NCBI RefSeq assembly: GCF_001591105.1
Contig: NZ_BCUD01000019.1
Span: forward strand, 1 to 64,000
Direction: 5' to 3'
DNA: 64,000 bases
Source of the DNA: Vibrio nereis NBRC 15637
GTDB taxonomy: Bacteria; Pseudomonadota; Gammaproteobacteria; Enterobacterales; Vibrionaceae
Shown: piece after piece, positions 48,140 to 56,905 of the stretch
How the letters are laid out: each line of letters opens with the position of its first letter
Numbering within the stretch: position 1 is the stretch's first letter
Translations under genes and position numbers: made by a program
The notes under the pieces: generated by a model
The model's input: only the letters and a program-made list of their open reading frames with translations
The model's database searches: none
Told to the model about the DNA's origin: nothing

Positions 48140-48628
48140 TTAATCCACGCCCAAACGTGCTTTTACAATTCGCTCACACGCATCAATACGAGTGACATCT
48201 TTTGGGATGATCAATACGGTATCGTTACCGCCGACCGTTCCCAGAATTTCAGTGTGCGGGTCGATATCCACTAAACGTGCAACGAGCTGAGCGCTACCTG
48301 GGTGCGTTTTTACGACGACCATGGCTTGGTTGTGGGTAATGAATTCAATCTGCGATGAAATGGAAGATTCCACTCGTACTGGCGCGGTTTCGACCGTAAT
48401 GCAGTACACCTTTCTACCACAGGCGTTTTGCACTTTTACGACACCCAACTGGGAAAGCAGACGTGACACCGTGGATTGGCTGATGCCTTCAAAGCCAATA
48501 TCAATCAACGCTTCTCGCAATTCATTTTGCGTCGCGAAACTTTGTTGCTGTAACAAACGCTTGCAGGCAGCGGTGAGTGTTTTATCTTCGTTATATTCAA
48601 CAGTAATAGGATTTAGAGTTTCACCCAT
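48140..48628 (-). CDS. argR: ArgR-type arginine repressor with altered ligand-site residue
   Basis: This is 162 residues. The N-terminal winged helix has GISQSTVSRLLSQLG (residues 48-62). The C-terminal hexamer domain has TAPVRVESS, THPGSAQLVARLVD with conserved Gln114, and GTVGGNDTVLIIP. In E. coli ArgR the last motif reads GTIAGDDT and its Asp128 contacts arginine. Here that position is Asn135 while Asp136 is kept. The gene lies downstream of arcA-arcC-argF and pyrBI on the same strand, so it may be a dedicated regulator of arginine use. I cannot tell whether another argR exists elsewhere. Confidence 0.88.
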   Translation of the reverse strand: MGETLNPITVEYNEDKTLTAACKRLLQQQSFATQNELREALIDIGFEGISQSTVSRLLSQLGVVKVQNACGRKVYCITVETAPVRVESSISSQIEFITHNQAMVVVKTHPGSAQLVARLVDIDPHTEILGTVGGNDTVLIIPKDVTRIDACERIVKARLGVD

Positions 48629-48950
48629 GGGAACTCCTTAACGTGACGTACGAACAAATCGTCCATGTAAACCTAGGCACTTTATTTTCCTTAATATGCC
48701 TATCAGCCAAACCGATGGAATTGGCATTTGCGTGAGCAATCACTTCTTTGGTGATTTTGTCTTTTTTGAATGCTAGGCAGTTTACCACCAAACAAAGTGT
48801 GGCTTTGTGAATAGGATCGCCAAACAAAAATTATATATAAGGCTATGTTTTGAAGGATTATTTTGTAGAAAAGTGGATATTTATTCTTTAGTTAGAATAA
48901 ATATCCATATGATAAGCCGAGGGTGACGTTAAGCGTTCGTTTCTGTTGAG
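48629..48950. other. Gap between pyrI and argR
   Basis: This is 322 bp. It contains a perfect 13-bp AT-rich stem (48875-48887 with 48894-48906) 45 bp after pyrI, the likely pyrBI terminator though the following tract is only moderately T-rich. The remainder must hold the argR promoter. An open frame at 48621-48827 lacks a family and reads as spurious. Confidence 0.55.
48875..48906 (-). terminator. AT-rich hairpin after pyrI
   Basis: GGATATTTATTCT (48875-48887), TTAGTT loop and AGAATAAATATCC (48894-48906) are perfect complements. On the minus strand CCACTTTTC follows, so termination is plausible but not strong. Confidence 0.55.
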
Positions 48951-49415
48951 TTAGCGTGCTTCAGTCATGATTTCGCGAGAGAATACTTTTTCACAGTAGT
49001 GACATTTTAGGTGCACATTATCTTGTTTTTGTTGCACTTTAAATTTGCTTTCTACCGGTTCACCGTGAGAAATACAGTTGCTGTTTGGGCACGTAAACAC
49101 GCTTTCGATACTCTCAGGAAGCGTCAGGTTAAGCTTGTTTGCTACCTTGTATTCTTCAATTTGATTGACCGTTGCTTCCGGTGCATACAATGCCAGCTGG
49201 TTGGCTTGTTCTTTCGTCAGATAAAGGTTTTCAATCTTAATCAGATCTTTGGCACCTAGCGCTGAAGAAGGCAAGTTCAGGCCAATCGTGATGCGCTCGT
49301 TGGTCTTATGCATCTTGAACAGCTTGAGGATTTTAATCCCGATGTTAGCAGGGATGTGGTCAATTACAGAGCCGTTACGGATCGCTTCTACTTGTAGTTG
49401 AGTGTCTTTCACCAT
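48951..49415 (-). CDS. pyrI: Aspartate carbamoyltransferase regulatory chain
   Basis: This is 154 residues. The allosteric domain begins [20 protein letters not shown]. The zinc domain has four Cys: CPNSNC and, later, CHYC. PyrI binds CTP/ATP and controls PyrB activity as the 2(c3)3(r2) complex. It is 17 bp downstream of pyrB. Confidence 0.97.
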   Translation of the reverse strand: MVKDTQLQVEAIRNGSVIDHIPANIGIKILKLFKMHKTNERITIGLNLPSSALGAKDLIKIENLYLTKEQANQLALYAPEATVNQIEEYKVANKLNLTLPESIESVFTCPNSNCISHGEPVESKFKVQQKQDNVHLKCHYCEKVFSREIMTEAR

Positions 49416-49432
49416 GATATCTCTCCTGCTAA

Positions 49433-50362
49433 TTAAATGGTTTCGTTAAGAACTAGAGCCAATAGTGCTTCGCGTGCATAAACACCGTTTTCAGCTTGTT
49501 CGAAGTAGTAAGCGTGCTTGGTTTTATCTACGTCGGTTGTGATTTCATCCACACGAGGAAGAGGGTGCAGCACCTTCATGTTATCGCGTGCTTCTTTTAG
49601 CGTATCCGCGGTTAGGATAAATGCCGATTTGATGTGCGCGTATTCTGACTCGTCAAAACGTTCTTTCTGTACGCGTGTCATGTAAAGCACGTCTAATTCT
49701 GGGGTCACTTCTTCGATGTTGCTGTGCATGCTGAACTGAATGCCCGCTTCTTCGAGTTCTTCACAAATGTAGTCCGGCATCGCCAATGCTTCTGGGGCGA
49801 TAAAGAAGAAACGAATGTTGCTAAACTTCGCCAGTGCCTGAGTCAGAGAATGCACGGTACGGCCGTATTTGAGGTCACCCACAAATGCAACGTTGAGGTT
49901 GTCTAGCGTGCCTTGGGTTTCGTAGATAGAGAACAGGTCAAGCAGCGTTTGAGTAGGGTGTTGGTTGGCACCGTCGCCGCCGTTCACGATAGGCACACCG
50001 TTTGAGAACTCAGAAGCCAAGCGCGCCGCGCCTTCTTGAGGGTGACGCATGACGAAAGCGTCAACGTAAGATGAGATCACTTGTACCGAGTCTGCCAGGG
50101 TTTCGCCTTTTTTCGCCAGTGACGTGTTACCGCCATTATCGAAGCCAATCACGGTGCCGCCTAAACGCTGTACTGCGGTTTCAAAAGACAAACGCGTACG
50201 TGTTGAAGGCTCAAAGAAGCAGCTCGCAACCACCTTGTTTTTTAGCAACTCTGGGTTTGGCTCTGCTTTTAGTTTTGCAGCGGTATCGACGATCAGCTCT
50301 AGCTCTTCACGGCTGAGCTCTGGGATGGAGATAATGTGCTTTTTAAATAACGAATGCGCCAT
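49433..50362 (-). CDS. pyrB: Aspartate carbamoyltransferase catalytic chain
   Basis: This is 309 residues with the carbamoyl-phosphate site [20 protein letters not shown] near residue 50, [17 protein letters not shown] near 132 and [13 protein letters not shown] near 264. It makes N-carbamoyl-aspartate in pyrimidine synthesis. The transcript carries the pyrL attenuator upstream. Carbamoyl phosphate is shared with the neighbouring argF and arcC products. Confidence 0.98.
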   Translation of the reverse strand: MAHSLFKKHIISIPELSREELELIVDTAAKLKAEPNPELLKNKVVASCFFEPSTRTRLSFETAVQRLGGTVIGFDNGGNTSLAKKGETLADSVQVISSYVDAFVMRHPQEGAARLASEFSNGVPIVNGGDGANQHPTQTLLDLFSIYETQGTLDNLNVAFVGDLKYGRTVHSLTQALAKFSNIRFFFIAPEALAMPDYICEELEEAGIQFSMHSNIEEVTPELDVLYMTRVQKERFDESEYAHIKSAFILTADTLKEARDNMKVLHPLPRVDEITTDVDKTKHAYYFEQAENGVYAREALLALVLNETI

Positions 50363-50409
50363 AGCAGTGTTTCCTCGTCTCTAATCAAACGTAAATAACA
50401 GACAAAAAA

Positions 50410-50433
50410 AAGCCCCCTAAAAATAGGAGGCTT
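50410..50433 (-). terminator. pyrBI attenuator terminator
   Basis: AAGCCCCCTA (50410-50419) and TAGGAGGCTT (50424-50433) form a hairpin with one mismatch, followed on the minus strand by a T run (A run 50404-50410). It overlaps the pyrL stop codon, so ribosomes close behind polymerase would block it. Confidence 0.9.
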
Positions 50434-50524
50434 AAACAGGATCAATAGAGCAAAAAGAAATAGCGAACGTCCCTGAGCTAGGGTGCGAAAAGTTGTCGCG
50501 ATACGTTGTAAGTGGCTGTTTCAT
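50432..50524 (-). CDS. pyrL: pyrBI leader peptide
   Basis: This is a 30-residue frame starting MKQPLTTYRDNF, with a strong ribosome binding site (AAGGAG) 7 bases upstream. It ends in SIDPV inside the attenuator hairpin. The coding strand near the end has a T-rich stretch (TTTCTTTTTGCTC), where low UTP would pause polymerase and couple it to the ribosome. This is the UTP-sensing attenuation design known for pyrBI in enterobacteria. Confidence 0.85.
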   Translation of the reverse strand: MKQPLTTYRDNFSHPSSGTFAISFCSIDPV

Positions 50525-50710
50525 TTTGTGCTCCTTAGACAAATTGCGGAGGATTATACGTGCAAAAAAACGCCTTGCAAGCGTTTGTGAAAAGTATCCA
50601 TAAAATGGATTTTTATGCGAAATTGGCATCTTTTCATTATGGATTCTCAGTGGTTGTGAGAACTTGCTTGGTGGCGTTTTTATTGCTGTTTTGAGTGTGG
50701 AGCTCTGAAA

Positions 50711-50768
50711 AAAAATGCGGGCTTTATTCAGGGTAAGTTGAGGGTCTCCCTTCCTGCCGCCCGCATTT
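50711..50768 (-). terminator. Terminator of the arcA-arcC-argF operon
   Basis: AAATGCGGGC (50713-50722) and GCCCGCATTT (50759-50768) are perfect complements with a smaller inner hairpin. On the minus strand a run of eight T's follows. It insulates argF transcription from the pyrBI leader. Confidence 0.75.
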
Positions 50769-50777
50769 CCCTGCAGA

Positions 50778-50874
50778 AATACTCGGCCGTTGTCAGTTGT
50801 AGCGGAGAAATTTACGTTCCTTCATGGGGTATCGGGAACGTGTTCCCTGCTACAACTTTTTAGGCCAGAGTATT
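50778..50874. repeat. 97-bp nested imperfect palindrome after argF
   Basis: Outer arms AATACTCGGCC (50778-50788) and GGCCAGAGTATT (50863-50874) pair with one bulged A. Middle arms GTTGTAGC (50796-50803) and GCTACAAC (50849-50856) are perfect. Inner arms ACGTTCC (50814-50820) and GGAACGT (50835-50841) are perfect. It starts 23 bp after the argF stop. It could be a structured 3' RNA, a small palindromic repeat of the ERIC/MITE class, or both. Confidence 0.8.
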
Positions 50875-50897
50875 AAGGTGGCTAGTATCTGTCGATA

Positions 50898-51908
50898 TTA
50901 GTCGCCTAGTGTTGCTACCATGATAGCTTTGATAGTGTGCATGCGGTTTTCTGCTTCGTCGAAGACGATAGAGTGTTTAGATTCAACCACTTCGTCTGTC
51001 ACTTCTACACCATCTTTAAGCTCTGGGTATTCTTGAGCTAGCTCTTTACCTACTGTTGTGTCTTCGCCGTGGAATGCTGGTAGGCAGTGCATGAATTTCA
51101 CATGTGGGTTGCCTGTCGCTTTGATCATGTCCATGTTGACTTGGTAAGGCATCATTAGGTTGATACGCTCAGCCCATGCTTCTTTCGCTTCGCCCATTGA
51201 TACCCACACGTCTGTGTATAGGTAATCACAATCTTTAACGCCTTCTTGAACGTCTTCAGTTAGAGTGATTTTCGCGCCAGTTTCTTCTGCGATTTCACGA
51301 CATTGTGCTACTAGTGCTTCTTCTGGCCAGAACGCTTTAGGAGCAACTAGGCGGATGTCCATGCCCATTTTCGCTGCGCCAACCATTAGCGAGTTACCCA
51401 TGTTGTTGCGTGCATCACCTAGGTAAGCGAACTTGATTTCGTGCAGTTGTTTGCCACGGCCGTGTTCCATCATAGTTAGGAAGTCAGCCAGGATTTGAGT
51501 TGGGTGGAATTCGTCAGTTAGGCCGTTCCATACTGGCACACCAGCGTAAGCGCCTAGCTCTTCTACGATCTCTTGACCGAAGCCACGGTATTCAATGCCA
51601 TCGTACATGCGGCCAAGAACGCGCGCAGTATCTTTCATTGATTCTTTGTGACCGATTTGAGAACCCGTTGGGCCTAAGTAAGAAACTTTCGCGCCTTGGT
51701 CGAATGCCGCAACTTCAAATGCACAACGTGTACGAGTTGATGTTTTCTCGAAGATCAGTGCGATGTTTTTGCCTGTTAGGCGAGGTTGTTCATAGCCGTT
51801 GTATTTTGCTTTTTTAAGCTCCGCAGAAAGGTCTAGCATGTGCTGGATTTCACGTGGAGTAAAGTCTAGTAGTTTTAGGAAGTTACGGTTACGTAGGTTA
51901 AAAGCCAT
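50898..51908 (-). CDS. argF: Ornithine carbamoyltransferase
   Basis: This is 336 residues with [18 protein letters not shown] (carbamoyl-phosphate site) near residue 55, [17 protein letters not shown] near 131 and [14 protein letters not shown] with the catalytic Cys near 270. Being third in the arcA-arcC-argF transcript it should work in the catabolic direction (citrulline and phosphate to ornithine and carbamoyl phosphate), so arcB is an equally fair name. I cannot exclude that it also serves biosynthesis. Confidence 0.95.
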   Translation of the reverse strand: MAFNLRNRNFLKLLDFTPREIQHMLDLSAELKKAKYNGYEQPRLTGKNIALIFEKTSTRTRCAFEVAAFDQGAKVSYLGPTGSQIGHKESMKDTARVLGRMYDGIEYRGFGQEIVEELGAYAGVPVWNGLTDEFHPTQILADFLTMMEHGRGKQLHEIKFAYLGDARNNMGNSLMVGAAKMGMDIRLVAPKAFWPEEALVAQCREIAEETGAKITLTEDVQEGVKDCDYLYTDVWVSMGEAKEAWAERINLMMPYQVNMDMIKATGNPHVKFMHCLPAFHGEDTTVGKELAQEYPELKDGVEVTDEVVESKHSIVFDEAENRMHTIKAIMVATLGD

Positions 51909-52028
51909 GATGTTTTCCTTCTTAATGTTCAGCGCTTTCCTTGTTATGCAGGGTAAAGAAGTAAGAAAGCGCGTAATATTGTGTTTTTGGTTGCGCCCAC
52001 TATGGGCACAAGTTAAATACGTTTCGGT

Positions 52029-52940
52029 TTAGCCTTTAGTGATGTTGGTGCCCGCTGTGCCTTGCAGAATGCGTAGGCCATCTTCGAGTGCACCAATGCC
52101 GACCACTTTGCCGCCTTGCTTGATAAATTCGCACGACGCTTCAATTTTTGGACCCATGGAGCCAGCATCAAATTCGTATTGCGCCAGTTCAGTTGGGTTT
52201 GTGCTGCGCAGTGCTTGTTGCGTTGGTTTGCCCCAATCTAGGTAAACCGCGTCTGCGTCAGTCAGAATCAGTAGTGCATCCGCATCCAGTTGTTTGGCTA
52301 GGAATGCTGCTGACATGTCTTTGTCGATCACCGCTTCCACACCGACTAGCTTGCCGTTTTCACGTTTGACTGGAATGCCGCCGCCGCCAGTACAGATCAC
52401 TAGGTGACCTTCATCAATCAGCTTAGTGATCGCGTCATGTTCAATGATGCCGGTTGGTTGTGGGCTAGGCACTACGCGACGGAAGTGTTTGCCGTCTGGC
52501 TTGATGATCCAGTTGTACTTTTCAGCCATCTCACGAGCTTCTGCTTCTTCGTAGACTGGGCCGATTGGTTTGGTTGGGTCTGCAAAGGCCGGATCGTTTG
52601 GATCCACGGTCATTTGCGTTAGCATGCAAGTGATGTTTTCTTCTGGCAGTTGGTTTTTGAACTCTTGCATCAGCATGTAACCGATCATGCCTTGCGTTTC
52701 ACTGCCCAGTACATCCAGCGGATAAGGCGCGACTTTTTTGTACTCTAGGCCTTGTAGTGCCAGAAGACCGACTTGTGGGCCGTTACCGTGAACCAGTACC
52801 ACGTTGTATTCTTTAGCGATTTCAGAAATCGTTTTGACAGCAATTTCAATGTTTTGGCGTTGAACTTCAGCCTCTAGAGGCTCGCCGCGACGAAGTAGGG
52901 CGTTACCGCCAAGTGCTACTACTACTGTTTGTTTCGTCAT
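52029..52940 (-). CDS. arcC: Carbamate kinase
   Basis: From MTKQTVVVALGGNALLRRGE this is 303 residues. VLVHGNGPQVGLLALQ near residue 48, ICTGGGGIPVKRENGKL near 200 and LILTDADAVYLDWGKP near 238 are family hallmarks. It makes ATP from carbamoyl phosphate and ADP, the energy step of the deiminase pathway. A Met three codons upstream is an alternative start. Confidence 0.95.
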   Translation of the reverse strand: MTKQTVVVALGGNALLRRGEPLEAEVQRQNIEIAVKTISEIAKEYNVVLVHGNGPQVGLLALQGLEYKKVAPYPLDVLGSETQGMIGYMLMQEFKNQLPEENITCMLTQMTVDPNDPAFADPTKPIGPVYEEAEAREMAEKYNWIIKPDGKHFRRVVPSPQPTGIIEHDAITKLIDEGHLVICTGGGGIPVKRENGKLVGVEAVIDKDMSAAFLAKQLDADALLILTDADAVYLDWGKPTQQALRSTNPTELAQYEFDAGSMGPKIEASCEFIKQGGKVVGIGALEDGLRILQGTAGTNITKG

Positions 52941-52999
52941 TGTTTTCATCTCTCTGCAGGGGGCAGAAGTGCTAGGCACTCCTGCCTTTTCATCACGAT

Positions 53000-54223
53000 T
53001 TAGATACCGTCACGTTCGATTGGGCAGCTCATGCAGCGTGCACCGCCACGACCACGACCTAGCTCATCACCTGGGATTGGTAGTACTGTGATACCTGCTT
53101 TGTCGTATTTCTCGTTGGTGTAAGTGTTGCCTTCGTAGCCGATAACTACACCAGGTTTCACTGTTAGCACGTTGTTCGCATCGTTCCACTGTTCACGTTC
53201 AGCGTGGAAGTTGTCACCACCAGTGGTGATTAGGTTCACTTTGTCTACGCCTAGTGCTTTCTCGATAGCGTTAACGAAGTAGCCTTCTTCTTTCACGTTC
53301 ACCGCGCCAGACTCATCGCCTGTTAGGCTCCAGCATTTCACGTCTTTACGAACCACTTCTGGGTAAACCGAGAAAGTATCTTCACGCATGTGAGTCATTA
53401 CTGTATCCAAGTGCATGCAAGAGCGGTGTTTAGGTAGCTCCATTGCGATAACTTGTTTCGCTTGACCGTGCTTGAATAGGTTAGACGCTAGGTGTTCAAC
53501 ACCTTGTGCTGTTGTACGCTCTGACATACCGATAAGTACTGCGCCTTTACCGATAACCAGTACGTCGCCGCCTTCGATAGTTGAGTTGTCGTAGTTAATG
53601 CTTTCTTCGTCGCCGAAGTATTTCACGAAGTCTTGGCCAGCGAAGGTTGGGTGCCAGCGGTAAATTGCGCGAACATGGTTTGTTTCACGTTGACGAGCTG
53701 GTTTCGCCATTGGGTTGATAGATACGCCGCCGTAAACCCAGCATGATGTATCACGAGTAAATAGATGGTTTGGTAGTGGCTCGATGATGAAGTCGCTTGG
53801 TGCATGCATGCCTTGCATCATAGAAGAAGATTTCATTGGCATTTCGCCGTAAGCCAAACCACCTGTTAGGATCTTCGCTAACTCAAGGTTAGGTAGGTCA
53901 CCTAGGTAGCAACGAACGTCATTCGCGAACGTTTTGCCTAGACGGTAATCAGACACTTGGCGGCTTAGCAACCATTCTTTTGCTTCTGGCACTGCTAGCG
54001 TGTCAGCCAGTAGGTCAGTAAGAAGCAATACTTCAACGCCTTGGTCACGTAGAGTTTGAGTGAATACGTCGTGCTCTTTACCTGCACGTTCAACCGCTAG
54101 TACATCATCAAATAGCAATTCATGGCAGTTAGATGGTGTTAAGTGAGTTAGAGCGCGTCTTGGACGATGAACTAGCACGCGACGTAATTGACCGATTTCA
54201 GAACCTACATATAACTTACTCAT
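53000..54223 (-). CDS. arcA: Arginine deiminase
   Basis: This is 407 residues. The guanidine-modifying enzyme motifs are present: [20 protein letters not shown] near residue 155, [12 protein letters not shown] near 220, the catalytic His in HLDTVMTHM, and the nucleophile Cys397 in [14 protein letters not shown]. It hydrolyses arginine to citrulline and ammonia. It is the first gene of arcA-arcC-argF. The upstream region is unusually long and AT-rich and holds possible regulator sites. Confidence 0.97.
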   Translation of the reverse strand: MSKLYVGSEIGQLRRVLVHRPRRALTHLTPSNCHELLFDDVLAVERAGKEHDVFTQTLRDQGVEVLLLTDLLADTLAVPEAKEWLLSRQVSDYRLGKTFANDVRCYLGDLPNLELAKILTGGLAYGEMPMKSSSMMQGMHAPSDFIIEPLPNHLFTRDTSCWVYGGVSINPMAKPARQRETNHVRAIYRWHPTFAGQDFVKYFGDEESINYDNSTIEGGDVLVIGKGAVLIGMSERTTAQGVEHLASNLFKHGQAKQVIAMELPKHRSCMHLDTVMTHMREDTFSVYPEVVRKDVKCWSLTGDESGAVNVKEEGYFVNAIEKALGVDKVNLITTGGDNFHAEREQWNDANNVLTVKPGVVIGYEGNTYTNEKYDKAGITVLPIPGDELGRGRGGARCMSCPIERDGI

Positions 54224-54293
54224 GATCGTATCTCTCTTATATTTAATTAGTTCTTAAATTAAAACTAATAATTAATTTTGTAAGGGAAGAGGT

Positions 54294-54311
54294 GTGAATT
54301 TATTTATTCAC
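54294..54311. promoter_or_regulatory. Dyad GTGAAT-N6-ATTCAC near the arcA start
   Basis: Perfect six-base half-sites flank a TTATTT centre about 70 bp upstream of the arcA ATG. The half-sites TGAAT/ATTCA are those of ArgR boxes, but the spacer is six rather than four bases. It may be an ArgR-variant operator or a different dyad. Confidence 0.35.
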
Positions 54312-54644
54312 TTCTTTGCTCTGGAATTAAATATACGCTTCTCTGAATAGGAAACTTAGAGCTCAATCACAGTTCATTTTTTATGCCTCAAGCCAGTGTT
54401 TTCAAGGGTTTTAACAATATCTATGCACTTGTTATTTGGTTGTGAATGCCCTAAAAAGCCACTTGTTTGGGAAGTTTATGCACAATATATTCGTATGCTT
54501 TAGATATCCGGATTTTTATGGAAAATGTATTCAATAAAAAGAGGGTGATAAACAAGTGAATTAAATTAATTTATGCATTCAATCTTTCTAGATAAGTGCT
54601 TTTTAGCTTTAATTTAAACCTCTGCTAACAAAACTTTTGATAAT

Positions 54645-54666
54645 AAATTTGTTGTAGATCACATTC
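54645..54666. promoter_or_regulatory. CRP-like site upstream of arcA
   Basis: AAATTTGTTGTAGATCACATTC matches the 22-bp CRP consensus at 18 positions, with the right half TAGATCACATT perfect and the left half weaker. The site is about 420 bp upstream of arcA on the same AT-rich stretch. Confidence 0.55.
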
Positions 54667-54884
54667 GCCTTGGGGGATTTATTAATTTATTTAATAAAAA
54701 CTCATTGAAAAAGTTATTACGAATGAATGTGGGATGGTTTATTTTTTAAAAATTAAAGAAGTAATAAGGTTTTCAAGAAGGTAAATAAAATAGTTCGGCA
54801 ATTAGAAAGGCGTTTTTGAGTCTCTGTAATACACAGAGAGCGATTATTTCCCTGTGGCTAAGGGTGTAAATTAGGAAATAAAAA

Positions 54885-54905
54885 AAAGCCGCACAGGGCG
54901 GCTTT
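54885..54905 (-). terminator. Terminator of the YfcC-type transporter gene
   Basis: AAAGCCGC (54885-54892) and GCGGCTTT (54898-54905) pair perfectly around a 5-nt loop. The preceding A run gives a T run on the minus strand. Confidence 0.85.
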
Positions 54906-54960
54906 GACAAGGAAACTGGATAGCAGGAACGAGAGCAGCTACCCAGTTTAAAAATCGGTT

Positions 54961-56409
54961 TTAGATCAGTGCACCAACACTTAGAACCGCGATACAGAAT
55001 AGCGCTAGGATAGCAAGTAGCGGCGCAACCCATTTCACGTAGCGAACATAAGGCACACGTGCGATTGCTAAGCCCCCCATGACCACGGCAGAGGTTGGCG
55101 TTACCAGGTTCACCAAACCAGAGGCTGATTGGTACGCAGTCACAACCAGGTCTCGGCCTACACCAGCAAAGTCAGCCAGTGGCGCCATGATTGGCATGGT
55201 GAGTACCGCTAGACCAGAGCTCGAAGGCACTAGGAATGACAGTAGCACTTCAAGGAAGAACATCACGTTGATGAAGATGACCGAGGAAAGGCCAGTCACC
55301 ATTTGTTCTGCAGAGTACAAGATGGTGTCAGTGATCATACCGCGGTCCATCACCACGACGATACCACGTGCGATACCGATGATTAGTGCTACGCCAAGTA
55401 GGTCACGGGCCCCGTCGATAAAGCTGGTAGTAAATTCTTCTTCGCTCATACGAGCCACGATACCAATGATGATGGTTGATGCTAAGAACATTGCTGAGAT
55501 CTCAGCCATCCACCAACCAGCTACTGATACACCGTAGATCATTACCGCGAATGACGCGCCAAAGATACTTAGGATCAGCTTGCGAGTGCCTGTGAACTCT
55601 AGGCTTTCATCTGATTGGTTGCCCAAGAAGTGCGCTTTGTTTTCTTCGTATTTATCGTAAACGATAGATTTAGTTTGGTCTTGACGAACCATGCGCGCAT
55701 AACGCATCACGTAAGCGACACAGATCACCCAACCGATAAGCAGTGCAACAACACGTAGGATGATGCCGTCAGTGAACGGAATGCCTGCCGCGTTGGCCGC
55801 GATTACGGTTGCAAATGGGTTGATAGTAGAACCTAGCGTACCGATACCAGCGCCCAAAAGTACAGTAGCTGCTGCCACTAGTGGGTCAAAACGTGCGGCC
55901 ATCATTACAGGTACAAGTAGGGTATAGAATGGCAGTGACTCTTCCGCCATACCATAGACGGTACCACCTGCGGCAAATAGCGCCATCAGTATTGGTATCA
56001 TCATTTCTTCTCGGCCCTCTAAGCGGTGAGTGACTCGCTCAATACCCGCGTCGATAGCGCCTGTTTTGGTAACCAAACCAAGGAAGCCACCGATAACAAG
56101 AATGAATAGAGAAACGTCGATTGCAGCCGCTTCGTAGCTGTTGTGGTCGTAGAAACCGTCGATAGGGGCCAGTAGAACGTCAACCACGCCTTGTGGGTTG
56201 CCATCCACCGCTTTGTAAGTGCCAGTGACTGGAACTTCTCGGCCTAGGTCTTCGTTCATTGCACGGTCATATTGACCAGCAGGAACAATCCACGTTAATA
56301 ACGCAACGAGCGCGATGAGGATAAATAAAATGGTGTAAGCGGACGGAAACTTAAAGTTGGCTAAGAAGCCGCCTTTTTTTTCTTCAGTAGGTACAGTTTG
56401 GGTTGTCAT
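54961..56409 (-). CDS. YfcC-family transporter, probable arginine/ornithine exchanger
   Basis: This is 482 residues with about 11 to 12 membrane segments. Examples are SAYTILFILIALVALLTWIV near residue 23 and LLSFLVPSSSGLAVLTMPIM near 395. The PSSSGLA and NLVTPTSAVVMGGLA loops match the YfcC (DcuC-like) family. Lying upstream of arcA on the same strand, with its own terminator, it is likely the arginine/ornithine antiporter of this pathway. The substrate is inferred from context only. Confidence 0.85.
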   Translation of the reverse strand: MTTQTVPTEEKKGGFLANFKFPSAYTILFILIALVALLTWIVPAGQYDRAMNEDLGREVPVTGTYKAVDGNPQGVVDVLLAPIDGFYDHNSYEAAAIDVSLFILVIGGFLGLVTKTGAIDAGIERVTHRLEGREEMMIPILMALFAAGGTVYGMAEESLPFYTLLVPVMMAARFDPLVAAATVLLGAGIGTLGSTINPFATVIAANAAGIPFTDGIILRVVALLIGWVICVAYVMRYARMVRQDQTKSIVYDKYEENKAHFLGNQSDESLEFTGTRKLILSIFGASFAVMIYGVSVAGWWMAEISAMFLASTIIIGIVARMSEEEFTTSFIDGARDLLGVALIIGIARGIVVVMDRGMITDTILYSAEQMVTGLSSVIFINVMFFLEVLLSFLVPSSSGLAVLTMPIMAPLADFAGVGRDLVVTAYQSASGLVNLVTPTSAVVMGGLAIARVPYVRYVKWVAPLLAILALFCIAVLSVGALI

Positions 56410-56786
56410 GGTGATCTCCTTACTTTTATTTATTTACCCATAAATAAAAGTGAATCAGCGACTAATAGTTATGAAATAAAAACTTTATTAATTAAGTTCT
56501 TGGGAATTCGAGGTTTATGAACCTTATTGTTTGGTTCTTTTCCGCTATTTTAAGAGCAGAGAAAAGCTCGTACTTTGTGGATCTTCACAAAAATATACTG
56601 GTCTTTTTTAGGCTATAGTTAGCTGAATAGAACTGGCAGGGTATTTGTTTAATAAAATCGGATTAATATTCTAGGTGATTTTTATAAGTTGAGTCAGTGA
56701 GGCTATTTTAGTGCTAGAGAGATAGAATTAAGGAATTTTATTCAAACGAACGGATTTTAATTCATGGCAATTTTTTTAAATGTATT

Positions 56787-56800
56787 TTGACTTAAATCAA
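56787..56800. promoter_or_regulatory. FNR-like box upstream of the YfcC-type gene
   Basis: TTGACTTAAATCAA matches TTGAT-N4-ATCAA at nine of ten defined positions. It is about 380 bp upstream of the transporter start. Anaerobic activation of arginine uptake would fit the deiminase pathway. Confidence 0.55.
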
Positions 56801-56856
56801 AGTTGTGATGTGACCTTTATCTTGAATGTGCCTTTTTTATATTCAGCGGAAAATAA

Positions 56857-56880
56857 AAAAGGGAGGTCATCCTCCCTTTT
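56857..56880 (-). terminator. dcuA terminator
   Basis: AAAAGGGAGG (56857-56866), TCAT loop and CCTCCCTTTT (56871-56880) are perfect. On the minus strand TTTTTTATTTT follows. Confidence 0.9.
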
Positions 56881-56905
56881 AGTGCTTGATTTTTATCTGA
56901 ATGGT

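Larger units (their letters stand above)
54224..54960. other. Long regulatory gap upstream of arcA
   Basis: This is 737 bp with no convincing gene. It contains a dyad GTGAAT-N6-ATTCAC (54294-54311), a strong CRP-like site (54645-54666), and the transporter gene's terminator at the right end (54885-54905). An open frame at 54773-55033 on the minus strand crosses that terminator and overlaps the transporter gene. It looks spurious. Confidence 0.6.
56410..56905. other. Regulatory gap upstream of the YfcC-type gene
   Basis: This 496-bp gap holds the dcuA terminator (56857-56880), an FNR-like site (56787-56800) and otherwise AT-rich DNA. I see no RNA gene or coding frame. Confidence 0.55.

Noticed and set aside
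48621-48827. Minus-strand frame of 68 residues overlapping the argR start
   Set aside because: It overlaps argR in another frame and has no homologous features.
54294-54311. Calling the arcA dyad a standard ARG box
   Set aside because: The half-sites match but the spacer is six bases rather than four. It is listed only as a dyad.
54773-55033. Minus-strand frame of 86 residues
   Set aside because: It runs through the transporter's terminator and overlaps its coding end.
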